From Chryseobacterium sp. 18061 (GTDB taxonomy: Bacteria > Pseudomonadota > Gammaproteobacteria > Enterobacterales > Enterobacteriaceae), in assembly GCA_902706205.1 (NCBI GenBank), contig CACSKA010000004.1, forward strand, positions 1 to 64,000: DNA of 64,000 nt, read 5' to 3'. Shown in pieces: positions 50,219 through 60,665 of this stretch. Below the pieces are notes generated by a model, which saw nothing but the letters and a program-made list of their open reading frames with translations, did no database searches and had not been told where the DNA came from. Position numbers and translations under genes: made by a program. Position 1 is the first letter of the stretch. Each line of letters opens with the position of its first letter.

Positions 50219-51031
50219 ATGGCTATCAAACTCATTGCAATCGACATGGACGGAACATTGCTGCTGCCCGACCATACTATTTCTCCGGCGGTTAAACAGG
50301 CCATTGCGGCTGCGCGTGAGCGCGGCGTGAAGGTGGTGCTGTGTACCGGTCGCCCGTATGCAGGTGTTCATAACTACCTGAAAGAGCTGCACATGGAGCA
50401 GGAAGGCGATTACTGCATCACCTATAACGGTGCGCTGGTTCAGAAAGCCAGTGATGGCAGCACGGTGGCACAAACGGCGCTGAGTTATGATGATTATCGC
50501 TACCTGGAACAGCTTTCCCGCGATGTGGGTTCTCACTTCCACGCGCTCGACCGCAACACGCTGTACACTGCGAACCGTGACGTCAGCTACTACACCGTGC
50601 ATGAATCCTATGTCGCCACCATCCCACTGGTATTCTGCGAAGCGGAAAACATGGCGCGTGATATTCAGCTGCTGAAAGTGATGATGATCGATGAGCCTGT
50701 CATTCTTGATAAAGCCATCGCCCGCATTCCGGCGGAAGTGAAAGAGAAGTACACCGTGCTGAAAAGTGCGCCGTACTTCCTCGAAATCCTCGATAAGCGC
50801 GTCAATAAAGGCACCGGCGTGAAATCGCTGGCCGATACGTTAGGTATCCTGCCGGAAGAGATAATGACTCTTGGCGATCAGGAAAATGATATCGCGATGA
50901 TTGAATATGCCGGGATGGGTGTGGCAATGGATAACGCCATTCCATCGGTGAAAGAAGTGGCCAACTTCGTGACTAAATCTAACCTGGAAGACGGTGTTGC
51001 CTACGCGATTGAGAAGTTTGTCCTCAACTGA
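50219..51031 (+). CDS. yidA: HAD-family sugar phosphatase YidA
   Basis: A 270-residue Cof-type (HAD IIB) phosphatase. Motif I DMDGTLLLPDH contains the nucleophilic Asp; motif II is TGRPYAG; motif IV is GDQENDIAMIEYAG. E. coli YidA hydrolyses several sugar phosphates in vitro, among them erythrose 4-phosphate and mannose 1-phosphate. Single-gene unit with its own terminator. Confidence 0.95.
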   Translation: MAIKLIAIDMDGTLLLPDHTISPAVKQAIAAARERGVKVVLCTGRPYAGVHNYLKELHMEQEGDYCITYNGALVQKASDGSTVAQTALSYDDYRYLEQLSRDVGSHFHALDRNTLYTANRDVSYYTVHESYVATIPLVFCEAENMARDIQLLKVMMIDEPVILDKAIARIPAEVKEKYTVLKSAPYFLEILDKRVNKGTGVKSLADTLGILPEEIMTLGDQENDIAMIEYAGMGVAMDNAIPSVKEVANFVTKSNLEDGVAYAIEKFVLN

Positions 51032-51050
51032 TCCCATCATTTTCTGAAAG

Positions 51051-51080
51051 AAGCCCGTTGCCCAGTGCGCGGGCTTTTTT
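51051..51080 (+). terminator. yidA terminator
   Basis: AAGCCCG (51051-51057) pairs with CGGGCTT (51070-51076), followed by a run of T. Confidence 0.85.
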
Positions 51081-51126
51081 ATTGCCTGACGTTTTCCCAC
51101 CGGTTTTTCGATCTGGATTGTCGTTT

Positions 51127-51170
51127 TTGTGATCTAAATTGTAGTACTACATAATTGTATTGTACTACAT
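51127..51170 (+). promoter_or_regulatory. dgo promoter and DgoR operators
   Basis: TTGTGA (51127-51132), a 17-base spacer and CATAAT (51150-51155) form the promoter. The perfect palindrome TGTAGTACTACA (51140-51151) occupies the spacer, and a related TGTATTGTACTACA (51156-51169) follows at about +1. They are the likely sites for the GntR-family repressor DgoR; TGTGATC at 51129-51135 could be a weak CRP half-site. Confidence 0.75.
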
Positions 51171-51280
51171 TGGGTTCCATGGAACGACGAACAGCATCAC
51201 ATTCGTACTGCCAAAGTGAGAGTTATTCCAGCGCGCGCGGTAAAGTAGGCGGATACATTCGGGCATCAAAAGGACACTCC

Positions 51281-51970
51281 ATGAACCTGACTAAAACCGA
51301 CCGCATCATCGTGACGCTGGGCCGCCAGATTGTGAGCGGTAAATACGTACCCGGCGCGGCGCTGCCCGCAGAAGCTGATCTCTGCGAAGAGTTTGAGACG
51401 TCACGCAACATCATTCGCGAGGTATTCCGCTCGCTGATGGCGAAACGGCTGATTGAAATGAAGCGTTATCGCGGGGCGTTTGTCGCTCAGCGCAATCAGT
51501 GGAATTACCTCGATACCGACATCCTGCAGTGGGTGCTGGAAAACGATTACGACCCACGCCTGATTGTGGCAATGAGTGAAGTGCGAAATCTGGTGGAGCC
51601 CGCCATCGCACGCTGGGCGGCGGAACGCGCCACCTCCAGCGATCTGGCACAAATTGAGGCAGCGCTCAACGATATGATCGCCAACAACCAGGACCGTGAT
51701 GCGTTTAACGAAGCGGATATTCGCTATCACGAAGCGGTGCTGGCGTCCGTACACAATCCGGTATTACAGCAGCTCAGCGTGGCGATCAGTTCGCTACAGC
51801 GAGCCGTTTTCGAACGCACCTGGATGGGTGATGAGGCCAACATGCCGAAAACCCTCCAGGAGCACAAAGCGCTGTTCGATGCCATCCGGCATCAGGACAG
51901 CAATGCGGCAGAGCAGGCGGCGCTCACCATGATCGCCAGCTCAACACAAAGGCTAAAGGAAAGCACATGA
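51281..51970 (+). CDS. dgoR: D-galactonate operon repressor DgoR
   Basis: A 229-residue FadR-subfamily GntR regulator. N-terminal winged helix (PAEADLCEEFETSRNIIREVFR) and C-terminal FCD domain with metal-binding Asp/His residues (NEADIRYHEAVL). In E. coli it represses the dgo operon until D-galactonate binds. Start ATG 51281 after AAAGGACACTCC; a longer frame from 51155 would overlap the operator. The stop overlaps the dgoK start (ATGA). Confidence 0.95.
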   Translation: MNLTKTDRIIVTLGRQIVSGKYVPGAALPAEADLCEEFETSRNIIREVFRSLMAKRLIEMKRYRGAFVAQRNQWNYLDTDILQWVLENDYDPRLIVAMSEVRNLVEPAIARWAAERATSSDLAQIEAALNDMIANNQDRDAFNEADIRYHEAVLASVHNPVLQQLSVAISSLQRAVFERTWMGDEANMPKTLQEHKALFDAIRHQDSNAAEQAALTMIASSTQRLKEST

Positions 51971-52845
51971 CATCACGCTACATCGCAATCGACTGGGGAT
52001 CGACCAACCTGCGCGCCTGGTTTTATCAGGGCGACGAATGCCAGGATAACCGGCAGTCAGAAGCAGGCGTCACGCGTCTGAATGGACGTTCCCCTGAAGC
52101 GGTGTTAGCGGAGGTCACCGCCGGCTGGCGCGATGATGTGACCCCGGTGGTCATGGCGGGTATGGTGGGCAGTAACGCCGGCTGGAAAATTGCCCCTTAC
52201 TTACCTGTTCCTGTCCATTTCTCTGAAATTGGCCAACAGTTAACGTCCGTTACCGACAATGTCTGGATTATTCCGGGGCTGTCTGTCTCACGTGACGATA
52301 ACCACAACGTGATGCGTGGCGAGGAAACCCAACTGCTGGGTGCTCGCCACTTAGCGCCCGCGCCTTTGTACGTCATGCCCGGCACTCACTGCAAATGGGT
52401 GCTGGCGGACAACCAGCAAGTTTTTGATTTCCGGACCGTCATGACCGGCGAACTGCACCATCTTCTGCTGAACCATTCGCTGGTGGGCGCTGGCCTGCCG
52501 AAGCAGGAAGAGTCGGCAGAGGCTTTCGCCGCCGGGCTGGAAAAAGGGCTGTCTGACTCAGCTCTGCTGCCGCAGCTATTTGAAGTTCGCGCCTCCCATG
52601 TACTGGGCAATTTACCGCGCGAACAGGTGAATGAATTTTTATCCGGCCTGCTCATCGGCGCGGAAGTGAACAGCATGTGCGAGCGCTTCCCTGGAGAGCA
52701 GGACATCACCATCGTCGCAGGAAAATCCCTCGCCGACCGCTACCAGCAGGCGTTTAGCGCCGTGGGTCGCCGTTCGACGTACGTTTCCGGCGACGCGGCA
52801 TTCCAGGCAGGCATAAGGAGCATCGTCCATGCAGTGGCAAACTAA
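51967..52845 (+). CDS. dgoK: 2-dehydro-3-deoxygalactonokinase
   Basis: A 292-residue kinase that phosphorylates 2-dehydro-3-deoxy-D-galactonate at position 6. The N-terminal phosphate-binding motif DWGSTNLRAW and the later GTHCKWV and GAEVNSM segments fit the family's actin-like fold. It overlaps dgoR by four bases and dgoA by 17. Confidence 0.95.
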   Translation: MTSRYIAIDWGSTNLRAWFYQGDECQDNRQSEAGVTRLNGRSPEAVLAEVTAGWRDDVTPVVMAGMVGSNAGWKIAPYLPVPVHFSEIGQQLTSVTDNVWIIPGLSVSRDDNHNVMRGEETQLLGARHLAPAPLYVMPGTHCKWVLADNQQVFDFRTVMTGELHHLLLNHSLVGAGLPKQEESAEAFAAGLEKGLSDSALLPQLFEVRASHVLGNLPREQVNEFLSGLLIGAEVNSMCERFPGEQDITIVAGKSLADRYQQAFSAVGRRSTYVSGDAAFQAGIRSIVHAVAN

Positions 52846-53446
52846 ACTTCCGCTGATCGCAATATTGCGTGGCATCAGGCCAGAAGAAGCGCGCGAGCAC
52901 GTCGCGGCTATTCTTGAGGCCGGATTTGACGCGGTAGAAATCCCTCTTAATTCCCCAGCGTGGGAAACCAGTATTGCGGCGATGGTCGCCGAATTTGGTG
53001 ATAAAGCGTTGATTGGCGCAGGCACCGTGCTGAAGCCAGAGCAGGTCGACACGCTGGCGGCCATGGGCAGTAAGCTGGTGGTCACGCCGAACACCAACCC
53101 TGAGGTGATTCGTCGCGCGGTGAGGCACGGTATGACGGTCTGCGCCGGTTGTGCCACGGCCTCAGAAGCTTTCACAGCGCTTGATGCGGGTGCGCAGATC
53201 CTGAAAATTTTCCCGTCGTCGACCTTCGGCCCGGATTACATCAAAGCACTGAAAGCCGTACTGCCAAAAGACGTGCCGGTCTTCGCTGTGGGTGGCGTCA
53301 CGCCTGAAAATCTTAATGTGTGGCTGGATGCAGGCTGCACAGGTGCGGGTTTGGGCAGTGATTTATATCGCGCCGGACAACGCGTGGAACGTTCATCCCA
53401 GCAGGCTGCAGCCTTCGTGAAAGCCTATCAGGAGGCCACTCGATGA
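52829..53446 (+). CDS. dgoA: 2-dehydro-3-deoxy-6-phosphogalactonate aldolase
   Basis: A 205-residue class I aldolase of the KDPG/KDPGal family, splitting the phosphorylated acid into pyruvate and glyceraldehyde 3-phosphate. The Schiff-base Lys126 is in [18 protein letters not shown]; the acid/base Glu is near EIPLNSP. In E. coli early annotation dgoA was fused with dgoD; here they are separate frames with a four-base overlap. Confidence 0.96.
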   Translation: MQWQTKLPLIAILRGIRPEEAREHVAAILEAGFDAVEIPLNSPAWETSIAAMVAEFGDKALIGAGTVLKPEQVDTLAAMGSKLVVTPNTNPEVIRRAVRHGMTVCAGCATASEAFTALDAGAQILKIFPSSTFGPDYIKALKAVLPKDVPVFAVGGVTPENLNVWLDAGCTGAGLGSDLYRAGQRVERSSQQAAAFVKAYQEATR

Positions 53447-54591
53447 AAATTACCAAACTGACGACTTACCGTTTACCGCCGCGCTGGATGTTCCTGAAAA
53501 TCGAAACCGATGAAGGCGTTATCGGCTGGGGCGAACCGGTAATCGAAGGCAAAGCTCGGACCGTAGAAGCCGCAGTCCATGAGCTCGGTGAATACCTGAT
53601 TGGCCAAGATCCGGCCCGCATTAACGACCTGTGGCAGGTGATGTACCGCGGTGGTTTCTATCGCGGCGGCCCAATCATGATGAGCGCCATCGCCGGTATT
53701 GACCAGGCGTTATGGGATATCAAAGGCAAAGTGCTTGGCGCACCGGTCTGGCAGCTGATGGGCGGCCTGGTTCGCGACAAAATTAAAGCGTACAGCTGGG
53801 TCGGAGGCGACCGTCCGGCGGATGTTATCGACGGCATTAAAACCCTGCGCAAAATCGGTTTCGACACCTTCAAGCTTAACGGCTGCGAAGAGATGGGCAT
53901 CATTGATGATTCCCGCAGTGTGGACGCGGCGGTGAACACCGTGGCGCAAATCCGGGAAACGTTCGGCAATGACATTGAATTTGGTCTCGATTTCCACGGC
54001 CGCGTCAGCGCGCCAATGGCGAAAGTGCTGATCAAAGAGCTTGAGCCCTATCGCCCGCTGTTTATCGAAGAGCCGGTGCTGGCAGAGCAGGCGGAATATT
54101 ATCCGAAGCTCGCGGAGCAAACGCATATTCCGCTGGCTGCCGGAGAACGTATGTTCTCACGCTTTGAATTTAAGCGCGTCCTGCAGGCTGGCGGCCTGGC
54201 GATTCTGCAGCCCGATCTCTCTCACGCGGGCGGTATCACCGAATGCTTCAAAATCGCCGCGATGGCGGAAGCCTACGACGTTTCACTGGCCCCGCATTGC
54301 CCGCTTGGGCCGATTGCGCTGGCAGCCTGTCTGCACCTTGACTTCGTTTCCCGCAATGCCGTATTGCAGGAACAGAGTATGGGCATTCATTACAATAAAG
54401 GCGCGGAACTGCTTGATTTCGTGACCAATAAAGAAGACTTCAACATGGAGGGTGGTTTCTTCAAACCGTTGATGAAGCCGGGTCTGGGCGTGGAGATCGA
54501 CGAAGCTAAAGTCATCGAAATGAGCAAGCAGGCCCCGGACTGGCGCAACCCGCTTTGGCGGTATGCGGATGGTAGCGTTGCCGAGTGGTAA
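53443..54591 (+). CDS. dgoD: D-galactonate dehydratase
   Basis: A 382-residue enolase-superfamily enzyme (mandelate racemase group) that dehydrates D-galactonate to 2-dehydro-3-deoxygalactonate, the first catabolic step. Metal ligands are in GLDFHGR, FIEEPV and [12 protein letters not shown]; the acid/base His is in [12 protein letters not shown]. Confidence 0.97.
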   Translation: MKITKLTTYRLPPRWMFLKIETDEGVIGWGEPVIEGKARTVEAAVHELGEYLIGQDPARINDLWQVMYRGGFYRGGPIMMSAIAGIDQALWDIKGKVLGAPVWQLMGGLVRDKIKAYSWVGGDRPADVIDGIKTLRKIGFDTFKLNGCEEMGIIDDSRSVDAAVNTVAQIRETFGNDIEFGLDFHGRVSAPMAKVLIKELEPYRPLFIEEPVLAEQAEYYPKLAEQTHIPLAAGERMFSRFEFKRVLQAGGLAILQPDLSHAGGITECFKIAAMAEAYDVSLAPHCPLGPIALAACLHLDFVSRNAVLQEQSMGIHYNKGAELLDFVTNKEDFNMEGGFFKPLMKPGLGVEIDEAKVIEMSKQAPDWRNPLWRYADGSVAEW

Positions 54592-54711
54592 CGCGCTTCA
54601 TATTTCACGTATTAGCAGATAGAAAGATAAAAAAGCGTTTTTAACACACCCTCTGTAATTTACAGGGCATGGTGGCAGGTAGCGCTATGCCCAAAATCTG
54701 GAGACAGATGA
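54592..54711 (+). promoter_or_regulatory. dgoD-dgoT intercistronic stem-loop
   Basis: The only large gap inside the dgo operon (120 bases) contains a hairpin, CCCTCTGTAA-T-TTACAGGG (54649-54667), without a T-run. It may reduce or stabilise downstream message. I see no separate promoter with confidence. Confidence 0.4.
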
Positions 54712-56004
54712 ATGGATATTTCTGTAACGACAGTAAAAACCGGGCGTCGCCGTTATCTGACGCTGCTGATGATTTTTATTACCGTAGTGATTTGCTATGT
54801 GGACCGCGCCAATTTGGCCGTGGCTTCCGCGCATATTCAGGAAGAGTTCGGCATTTCAAAAACACAAATGGGCTATATTTTCTCGGCATTCGCCTGGATG
54901 TATACGCTTTGCCAAATCCCTGGCGGCTGGTTCCTGGACCGTATGGGGTCGCGCATGACCTATTTCATCGCTATTTTTGGCTGGTCCGTGGCGACGCTAT
55001 TTCAGGGATTTGCGACCGGATTACTGTCGCTGATTGGTCTGCGTGCCATCACCGGGATTTTCGAAGCCCCGGCTTTCCCGACCAATAACCGCATGGTCAC
55101 TAGCTGGTTCCCGGAGCATGAACGCGCCTCGGCGGTGGGTTTTTACACCTCCGGACAGTTTGTCGGGCTCGCTTTCCTGACGCCGTTGCTCATCTGGATC
55201 CAAGAAATGCTGAGCTGGCACTGGGTGTTTATCATCACCGGTGGGATCGGGATTGTCTGGTCGCTTATCTGGTTCAAAGTTTACCGTGCACCGAGCCAGA
55301 CGAAAAGCTTGGGCAAGGCCGAGCTGGACTACATTTCTGCGGGTGGTGGTCAGGTTGATAGCGATATTGTGGTCACGAACAAAGAACGTCGTCCATTGAC
55401 CCGCGCGGACTGGAAACTGGTGTTCCATCGCAAGCTGGTGGGCGTCTATATTGGCCAGTTTGCCGTCGCCTCGACGCTGTGGTTCTTCCTGACCTGGTTC
55501 CCGAACTATCTGACCCAGGAAAAAGGTATTACTGCTCTACAGGCGGGCTTTATGACCACCGTGCCTTTCCTGGCGGCGTTTGTTGGCGTGCTGCTTTCCG
55601 GCTGGCTGGCGGATAAAATGGTGAAAAAAGGGGTTTCGCTTGGCGTGGCGCGTAAAACGCCGATTATCTGCGGGCTACTGATTTCTACCTGCATTATGGG
55701 CGCGAACTATACCAACGATCCAGTATGGATTATGACCCTGATGGCCATCGCGTTCTTTGGCAATGGCTTTGCGTCGATTACCTGGTCGCTGGTGTCGTCT
55801 CTGGCGCCGATGCGTCTGATTGGCCTGACCGGCGGCGTGTTCAACTTTGCCGGTGGATTGGGTGGTATCACCGTGCCGCTGGTGATTGGTTACCTGGCAC
55901 AGACGCACGGCTTTGCTCCCGCATTGACCTATATATCGGTCATCACGATGATTGGCGCACTCTCTTATATCCTGCTGGTCGGCGAGGTGAAACGAGTAGG
56001 CTAA
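54712..56004 (+). CDS. dgoT: D-galactonate:H+ symporter DgoT
   Basis: A 430-residue major-facilitator transporter of the anion:cation symporter (ACS) family with about 12 membrane segments. The conserved first helix contains [10 protein letters not shown] (Asp and Arg essential in DgoT studies), followed by [12 protein letters not shown], motif A of the family. Start ATG 54712 follows GGAGACAG. Confidence 0.96.
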   Translation: MDISVTTVKTGRRRYLTLLMIFITVVICYVDRANLAVASAHIQEEFGISKTQMGYIFSAFAWMYTLCQIPGGWFLDRMGSRMTYFIAIFGWSVATLFQGFATGLLSLIGLRAITGIFEAPAFPTNNRMVTSWFPEHERASAVGFYTSGQFVGLAFLTPLLIWIQEMLSWHWVFIITGGIGIVWSLIWFKVYRAPSQTKSLGKAELDYISAGGGQVDSDIVVTNKERRPLTRADWKLVFHRKLVGVYIGQFAVASTLWFFLTWFPNYLTQEKGITALQAGFMTTVPFLAAFVGVLLSGWLADKMVKKGVSLGVARKTPIICGLLISTCIMGANYTNDPVWIMTLMAIAFFGNGFASITWSLVSSLAPMRLIGLTGGVFNFAGGLGGITVPLVIGYLAQTHGFAPALTYISVITMIGALSYILLVGEVKRVG

Positions 56005-56019
56005 ATTCCTGCCTTACGC

Positions 56020-56050
56020 TACCCTGATGCCACCAACGCGCATCAGGGTA
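56020..56050 (+). promoter_or_regulatory. hairpin that includes the yidR ribosome-binding site
   Basis: TACCCTGATGC (56020-56030) and GCATCAGGGTA (56040-56050) form a perfect 11-base-pair stem five bases before the yidR ATG. The AGGG that should serve as ribosome-binding site is in the 3' arm. With only TCTTC after it, this is not a typical terminator, so it may limit yidR translation from dgo read-through transcripts. Confidence 0.6.
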
Positions 56051-56055
56051 TCTTC

Positions 56056-57279
56056 ATGAAACAAATCACCTTCACCTCCCGCCATCATCAGCTCACCAAC
56101 ACCCAAACCTGGACTGCGGACAGCGAATGGCTGGTATTTGACGTACGTCCATCCGGCGCGTCGTTTACCGGAAAAACCATTGAGCGCGTCAATATCCACA
56201 GCGGCGAAACCGACGTGATTTATACCGCCCCCGATGGCGCGCATGTTGGCGTGGTAACGGTGCATCCGCAGGACGAACGTTATGTGTTTATTCATGGCCC
56301 TGAAAACCCTGATGATTCATGGCAGTACGATTTCCATCACCGCCGTGGCGTAGTGACGTTCCAGGGGAAAACCCACAATCTTGATGCGATGGATATTACC
56401 CCGCCATTTACGCCAGGTGCGCTGCGCGGCGGAAGCCACGTCCATGTTTACAGCCCGAACGGCGAGTTGGTCAGCTTCACCTACAACGACCACGTCATGC
56501 ATGAGCGCGATCCGGCTCTGGATTTGCGTAATGTCGGGGTTGCCGCGCCGTATGGGCCGGTCACGCCGCAGGGCCATCATCCGCGTGAATATGCCGGCAG
56601 TCATTGGTCGGTCCTGATTAGCCAGACCACGCCGACGCGGCAGCCCGGCAGCGATGAGATTAATCGCGCCTACGAAGAGGGGTGGGTGGGCAATACGCAG
56701 CTAGCCTTTATTGGCGATACGCTGTCGCTGAGCGGTGAAAAGGTGCCAGAGCTGTTTATCGTCACGTTGCCCACGGACGACGCGGGCTGGAAACAAGCGG
56801 GCGATGCGCCGCTGTGTGGTACGGAAAAGAGCCTGCCCGCGCCGCCTGCCGCAGTGGTTCAGCGTCGTCTGACGTTTACTCACGATCACGCATATCCCGG
56901 CCTGGTCAACGTGCCGCGTCACTGGGTGCGCTGTAATCCGCAGGGCGATAGCATTGCGTTTCTGATGCGAGATGATGCAGGTGTAGTGCAACTGTGGCTG
57001 ATTTCGCCAGAAGGCAGTGGAATGCGGCAATTAACGCAGTGCAGCGGAATTCAGTCGGCGTTTAATTGGCATCCGTCAGGCCAGGCCTTAGGGTTTGTTC
57101 TGGAAGACAGAATTGCGATGTGCGATGTACAGAGCGGGGACATTCGCTTTTTGACGGCCGATCATGAAAACCCACCGTCAGGCGATGCGGTAGTCTTTTC
57201 CCCGAACGGAAAGGCGGTTGCCTGGATGCAGGAAACCCACGGCTATCGTCAGCTATGGGTTACGCAAACGGACCGCTGA
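56056..57279 (+). CDS. yidR: DUF3748 beta-propeller-like protein YidR
   Basis: A 407-residue protein of unknown function. Repeated WTADSEWLVFD, FSPNGKAVAWM-type blades resemble TolB/WD40-like beta-propellers. No signal peptide is evident, so it is probably cytoplasmic. It follows dgoT by 51 bases, possibly within the same transcript, suggesting a link to sugar-acid use that is not proven. It ends one base from the convergent yidQ. Confidence 0.88.
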   Translation: MKQITFTSRHHQLTNTQTWTADSEWLVFDVRPSGASFTGKTIERVNIHSGETDVIYTAPDGAHVGVVTVHPQDERYVFIHGPENPDDSWQYDFHHRRGVVTFQGKTHNLDAMDITPPFTPGALRGGSHVHVYSPNGELVSFTYNDHVMHERDPALDLRNVGVAAPYGPVTPQGHHPREYAGSHWSVLISQTTPTRQPGSDEINRAYEEGWVGNTQLAFIGDTLSLSGEKVPELFIVTLPTDDAGWKQAGDAPLCGTEKSLPAPPAAVVQRRLTFTHDHAYPGLVNVPRHWVRCNPQGDSIAFLMRDDAGVVQLWLISPEGSGMRQLTQCSGIQSAFNWHPSGQALGFVLEDRIAMCDVQSGDIRFLTADHENPPSGDAVVFSPNGKAVAWMQETHGYRQLWVTQTDR

Positions 57280-57280
57280 A

Positions 57281-57613
57281 TTACGGAGCGGGCATCGCCG
57301 CAGGTGGGATAACGGAGTTCATCGCCTGCGTTTGCTGCTCGCTCTTTTCAACCCGAGATCGGACAGAGTTATCTTTACGGAATAAGTCCCACGGTATCAG
57401 CAGCGTATCGGCAACGGCGGTGAATGGCATATCCAGTGCAACCAGTGATTTGGTTCCCCAGCCCGTCGTGTCATCGCCAAGCATCTCTGAACTGGCACGC
57501 GTGCCTGGATACATCCCTTCTTTGCCACCAGTATGAGACATCACGCTGGAGCATCCTGTCAGAACCATCATTCCAGAGTAAAACACAGGTATCAAAATTA
57601 ATTTTTTCATCAT
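57281..57613 (-). CDS. yidQ: YidQ/YceK-family lipoprotein (DUF1375)
   Basis: A 110-residue predicted outer-membrane lipoprotein. The signal peptide ends in the lipobox LTGC (Cys21), followed by the family core SSVMSHTGGKEGMYPGTRAS and DMPFTAVADTLLIPWD. Function unknown. Two adjacent ATG codons (57613, 57610) are possible starts. Confidence 0.92.
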   Translation of the reverse strand: MMKKLILIPVFYSGMMVLTGCSSVMSHTGGKEGMYPGTRASSEMLGDDTTGWGTKSLVALDMPFTAVADTLLIPWDLFRKDNSVRSRVEKSEQQTQAMNSVIPPAAMPAP

Positions 57614-57923
57614 GCGATATCATCATTGTCGGCACGCGAAGTGCCTCTCTATCGGGTTATAACGGCCCGCTGATAAAATAAATAGTCCGGAAACGGCGCT
57701 CTGTGGCGCTTGTCGCACTTTCCTTACCTGAACTGTACCCCAGTCTAAGCTTAACAGCCAAAAGTGCAAAAAAAGTAAGACCCTTAACCTTGAAAAATGT
57801 TCACCGATTCCCATCTTAAGAGTGTGACCCGATAACGAACATGCCTGAGGGGTGTTCGGGGCGCGTGACCTGTCCATTGTGGAAGGTCTGTAAATTCTCG
57901 CTGATTTCAGGAGCTTTTTTATT
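57614..57923 (+). promoter_or_regulatory. ibpA sigma-32 promoter and thermosensor-like leader
   Basis: CTTGAAA (57789-57795), 14 bases, and CCCATCT (57810-57816) match the sigma-32 heat-shock promoter. The roughly 100-base leader holds a hairpin CGAACA/TGTTCG (57836-57858) and a terminal fold in which CTC-GCTGATTTCAG-GAG pairs with the AGGAG ribosome-binding site, as in the ROSE-type RNA thermometer of E. coli ibpA. The left part (57614-57780) shows nothing assignable beyond the yidQ promoter it must contain. Confidence 0.8.
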
Positions 57924-58337
57924 ATGCGTAACTTCGATCTTTCCCCGCTGTATCGTTCTGCGATTGGATTTGACCGTCTTTTTAATCTGCTCGAAAACAA
58001 CCAGAGTCAGAGCAACGGCGGATACCCTCCGTATAACGTTGAATTAGTGGACGAAAACCATTATCGCATCGCCATTGCCGTCGCAGGCTTTGCAGAAAGT
58101 GAGTTGGATATTACCGCTCAGGACAATCTGCTGGTGGTGAAAGGCTCTCACCCTGATGAACAAAAAGAACGTTCTTATCTGTATCAGGGCATCGCCGAAC
58201 GTAACTTCGAGCGCAAATTCCAGCTGGCAGAAAATATTCACGTAAAAGGCGCGAACCTGGTGAATGGCCTGCTGTATATCGATTTGGAACGCGTGGTGCC
58301 AGAAGCTAATAAACCACGTCGCATCGAAATTAATTAA
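57924..58337 (+). CDS. ibpA: small heat-shock protein IbpA
   Basis: A 137-residue holdase chaperone of the alpha-crystallin (Hsp20) family that coats aggregated proteins with IbpB for later rescue by DnaK/ClpB. The alpha-crystallin domain spans about residues 35-125 and the C-terminal anchoring motif IEI is in RRIEIN. Strongly heat-induced by promoter and leader structure. Confidence 0.97.
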   Translation: MRNFDLSPLYRSAIGFDRLFNLLENNQSQSNGGYPPYNVELVDENHYRIAIAVAGFAESELDITAQDNLLVVKGSHPDEQKERSYLYQGIAERNFERKFQLAENIHVKGANLVNGLLYIDLERVVPEANKPRRIEIN

Positions 58338-58448
58338 TTCCGACGGGCGGGATACGCCGCCCAACAATGAACCTATGCTTGCCGTAAGGGAGCAACTGCG
58401 AGTCCAGAACTTGCAGGCATACACTCGCTTCTTAGAAGGAGAAATACC

Positions 58449-58877
58449 ATGCGTAATTATGATTTAACCCCAATGCTTCGTCAGTGGATTGGCTTCGATA
58501 AATTAGCCAACTCGATGCTCAATACCGGTGAAACCCAGGGCTTCCCGCCATATAACATCGAAAAGAGCGACGATAATCACTATCGCATCACACTGGCGCT
58601 GGCCGGGTTCCGTCAGGACGAATTAGATATACAGCTTGAGGGCACGCGCCTGACGGTGAAAGGCACGCCGACAAAACCTGAAAAAGAGCCTTCATATCTG
58701 CATCAGGGTCTGGTGACGCAAGCGTTTAATCTGAGCTTTACGCTGGCGGAACATATGGAGGTCACTGGCGCGACCTTCACCAACGGTCTGCTACACATTG
58801 ATTTGACCCGCAACGTGCCGGAAGAAATCGCCCCGCAGCGAATCGCTATCAGCGAACGCCCGGCGTTAAACAGCTAA
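58449..58877 (+). CDS. ibpB: small heat-shock protein IbpB
   Basis: A 142-residue paralogue of IbpA; the two co-assemble on aggregates. The alpha-crystallin domain ([31 protein letters not shown]) and C-terminal IAI-type motif are present. The 111-base gap after ibpA contains GGGCGG/CCGCCC (58345-58362) and a small CTTCT/AGAAG fold touching the ribosome-binding site, consistent with its own translational control. Confidence 0.97.
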   Translation: MRNYDLTPMLRQWIGFDKLANSMLNTGETQGFPPYNIEKSDDNHYRITLALAGFRQDELDIQLEGTRLTVKGTPTKPEKEPSYLHQGLVTQAFNLSFTLAEHMEVTGATFTNGLLHIDLTRNVPEEIAPQRIAISERPALNS

Positions 58878-58893
58878 TCGTTCATTGCCGCAG

Positions 58894-58918
58894 AAGCCCC
58901 GCCAGTCGGGGCTTTTTT
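58894..58918 (+). terminator. ibpAB terminator
   Basis: AAGCCCCG (58894-58901), CCAGT, CGGGGCTT (58907-58914), then a T-run. Confidence 0.93.
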
Positions 58919-58997
58919 GTGCGCCACGATCCATACAGCCCTCGCGATTTCTGTAAGAATCCCTTCAATCAATAATGTTATTCACAGGGAAAATACG

Positions 58998-60659
58998 ATG
59001 AGTGAGATAGCATTGACCATCAGTGTGTTGGCGCTGGTCGCGGTTGTAGGGTTGTGGATAGGCAATATCAAAATTCGCGGCGTCGGGTTTGGTATCGGTG
59101 GAGTGCTGTTCGGCGGCATTATCGTTGGCCATTTTATCGAGCAGGCAGGCGTCACGCTCAGTAGTCCAATGTTGCATTTCATTCAGGAGTTTGGCCTGAT
59201 CCTGTTCGTCTACACCATCGGTATCCAGGTCGGTCCGGGCTTTTTCGCCTCGCTAAGGGTTTCCGGCCTGCGTCTTAATCTCTTCGCGATTCTCATTGTG
59301 CTGATGGGTGGTGTGGTCACGGCTTTACTCCACAAACTCTTCGCCATTCCGCTGCCGGTGATGCTCGGTATTTTCTCCGGCGCCGTCACCAACACGCCTG
59401 CACTGGGGGCCGGACAGCAGATTTTGCGCGATCTCGGCGTGCCGTTCAACGTCGTCGACCAGATGGGAATGAGCTACGCGATGGCCTATCCGTTTGGGAT
59501 TTGCGGCATTCTGCTGACCATGTGGATGGTTCGCCTGTTCTTTCGTATTAACGTCGAAAAGGAAGCGCAGCAGTTTGATTCCAGCGTTGGCAATGGCTAC
59601 GCGAATCTGCACACCATAAATATCCGCGTGGAAAACCCAAATCTTAATGCGCTGGCGATTCAGGATGTGCCAGTGCTCAACAGCGACAACATTATCTGTT
59701 CGCGGCTCAAGCGCGAGGACATGCTAATGGTGCCGGCGCCGGGCACCTTGATTCAGGTCGGCGATTTACTGCATCTGGTAGGCCAGCCCGCGGATTTACA
59801 CAATGCGCAGCTGGTGATCGGTAAAGAAGTGGAAACCTCACTTTCAACGCGCGGAACCGACCTCAAAGTGGAGCGCGTGGTCGTCACCAACGAGAAGGTT
59901 TTGGGCAAAAAAATCCGCGATCTTCACTTTAAACAGCGTTATGACGTCGTGATTTCCCGACTTAATCGTGCGGGCGTCGAACTGGTCGCCAGCAGTAATG
60001 CCAGCCTGCAGTTTGGCGATATTCTCAATCTGGTCGGGCGTCCGGCGTCGATTGACGCGGTGGCAGCCGAAGTCGGCAACGCTCAGCAAAAATTGCAGCA
60101 GGTGCAAATGCTGCCGGTTTTTATCGGCATCGGACTTGGGGTACTGCTTGGTTCTGTACCGCTGTTTATTCCAGGATTTCCGGTGGCGTTGAAGCTTGGT
60201 CTGGCGGGCGGGCCGCTGATTATGGCGCTGATCCTTGGGCGTATCGGCAGCATCGGCAAGTTGTACTGGTTTATGCCGCCGAGTGCTAACCTCGCGCTGC
60301 GTGAACTCGGCATTGTGCTGTTTCTGGCGGTGGTGGGGCTGAAATCTGGTGGTGATTTTGTGCGTACTCTCACCGAAGGAGACGGTCTGAGTTGGATTGC
60401 CTACGGCATCGTCATCACTGGTGTACCGTTGCTGACGGTCGGCATTCTGGCGCGGCTGCTCGCCAAGATGAACTACCTGACGCTGTGTGGGATGCTCGCC
60501 GGGTCGATGACCGACCCTCCGGCGCTGGCCTTCGCCAATAATCTGCACGCCACCAGCGGTGCGGCAGCGTTGTCATACGCCACGGTGTATCCACTGGTGA
60601 TGTTCCTGCGCATCATCACCCCGCAACTGCTGGCGGTGTTATTCTGGGGCATGGGTTAA
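58998..60659 (+). CDS. yidE: putative transporter YidE (aspartate:alanine exchanger family)
   Basis: A 553-residue membrane protein of the AAEx family: two blocks of about five to six membrane segments flank a cytoplasmic region with two TrkA-C (RCK_C) domains around residues 190-375. The conserved membrane motifs [16 protein letters not shown] and [16 protein letters not shown] are the repeated family signature. Substrate unknown. Start ATG 58998 ([13 protein letters not shown]) gives the E. coli length; a longer in-frame start would overlap the ibpB terminator. Confidence 0.92.
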   Translation: MSEIALTISVLALVAVVGLWIGNIKIRGVGFGIGGVLFGGIIVGHFIEQAGVTLSSPMLHFIQEFGLILFVYTIGIQVGPGFFASLRVSGLRLNLFAILIVLMGGVVTALLHKLFAIPLPVMLGIFSGAVTNTPALGAGQQILRDLGVPFNVVDQMGMSYAMAYPFGICGILLTMWMVRLFFRINVEKEAQQFDSSVGNGYANLHTINIRVENPNLNALAIQDVPVLNSDNIICSRLKREDMLMVPAPGTLIQVGDLLHLVGQPADLHNAQLVIGKEVETSLSTRGTDLKVERVVVTNEKVLGKKIRDLHFKQRYDVVISRLNRAGVELVASSNASLQFGDILNLVGRPASIDAVAAEVGNAQQKLQQVQMLPVFIGIGLGVLLGSVPLFIPGFPVALKLGLAGGPLIMALILGRIGSIGKLYWFMPPSANLALRELGIVLFLAVVGLKSGGDFVRTLTEGDGLSWIAYGIVITGVPLLTVGILARLLAKMNYLTLCGMLAGSMTDPPALAFANNLHATSGAAALSYATVYPLVMFLRIITPQLLAVLFWGMG

Positions 60660-60665
60660 TGCCGT

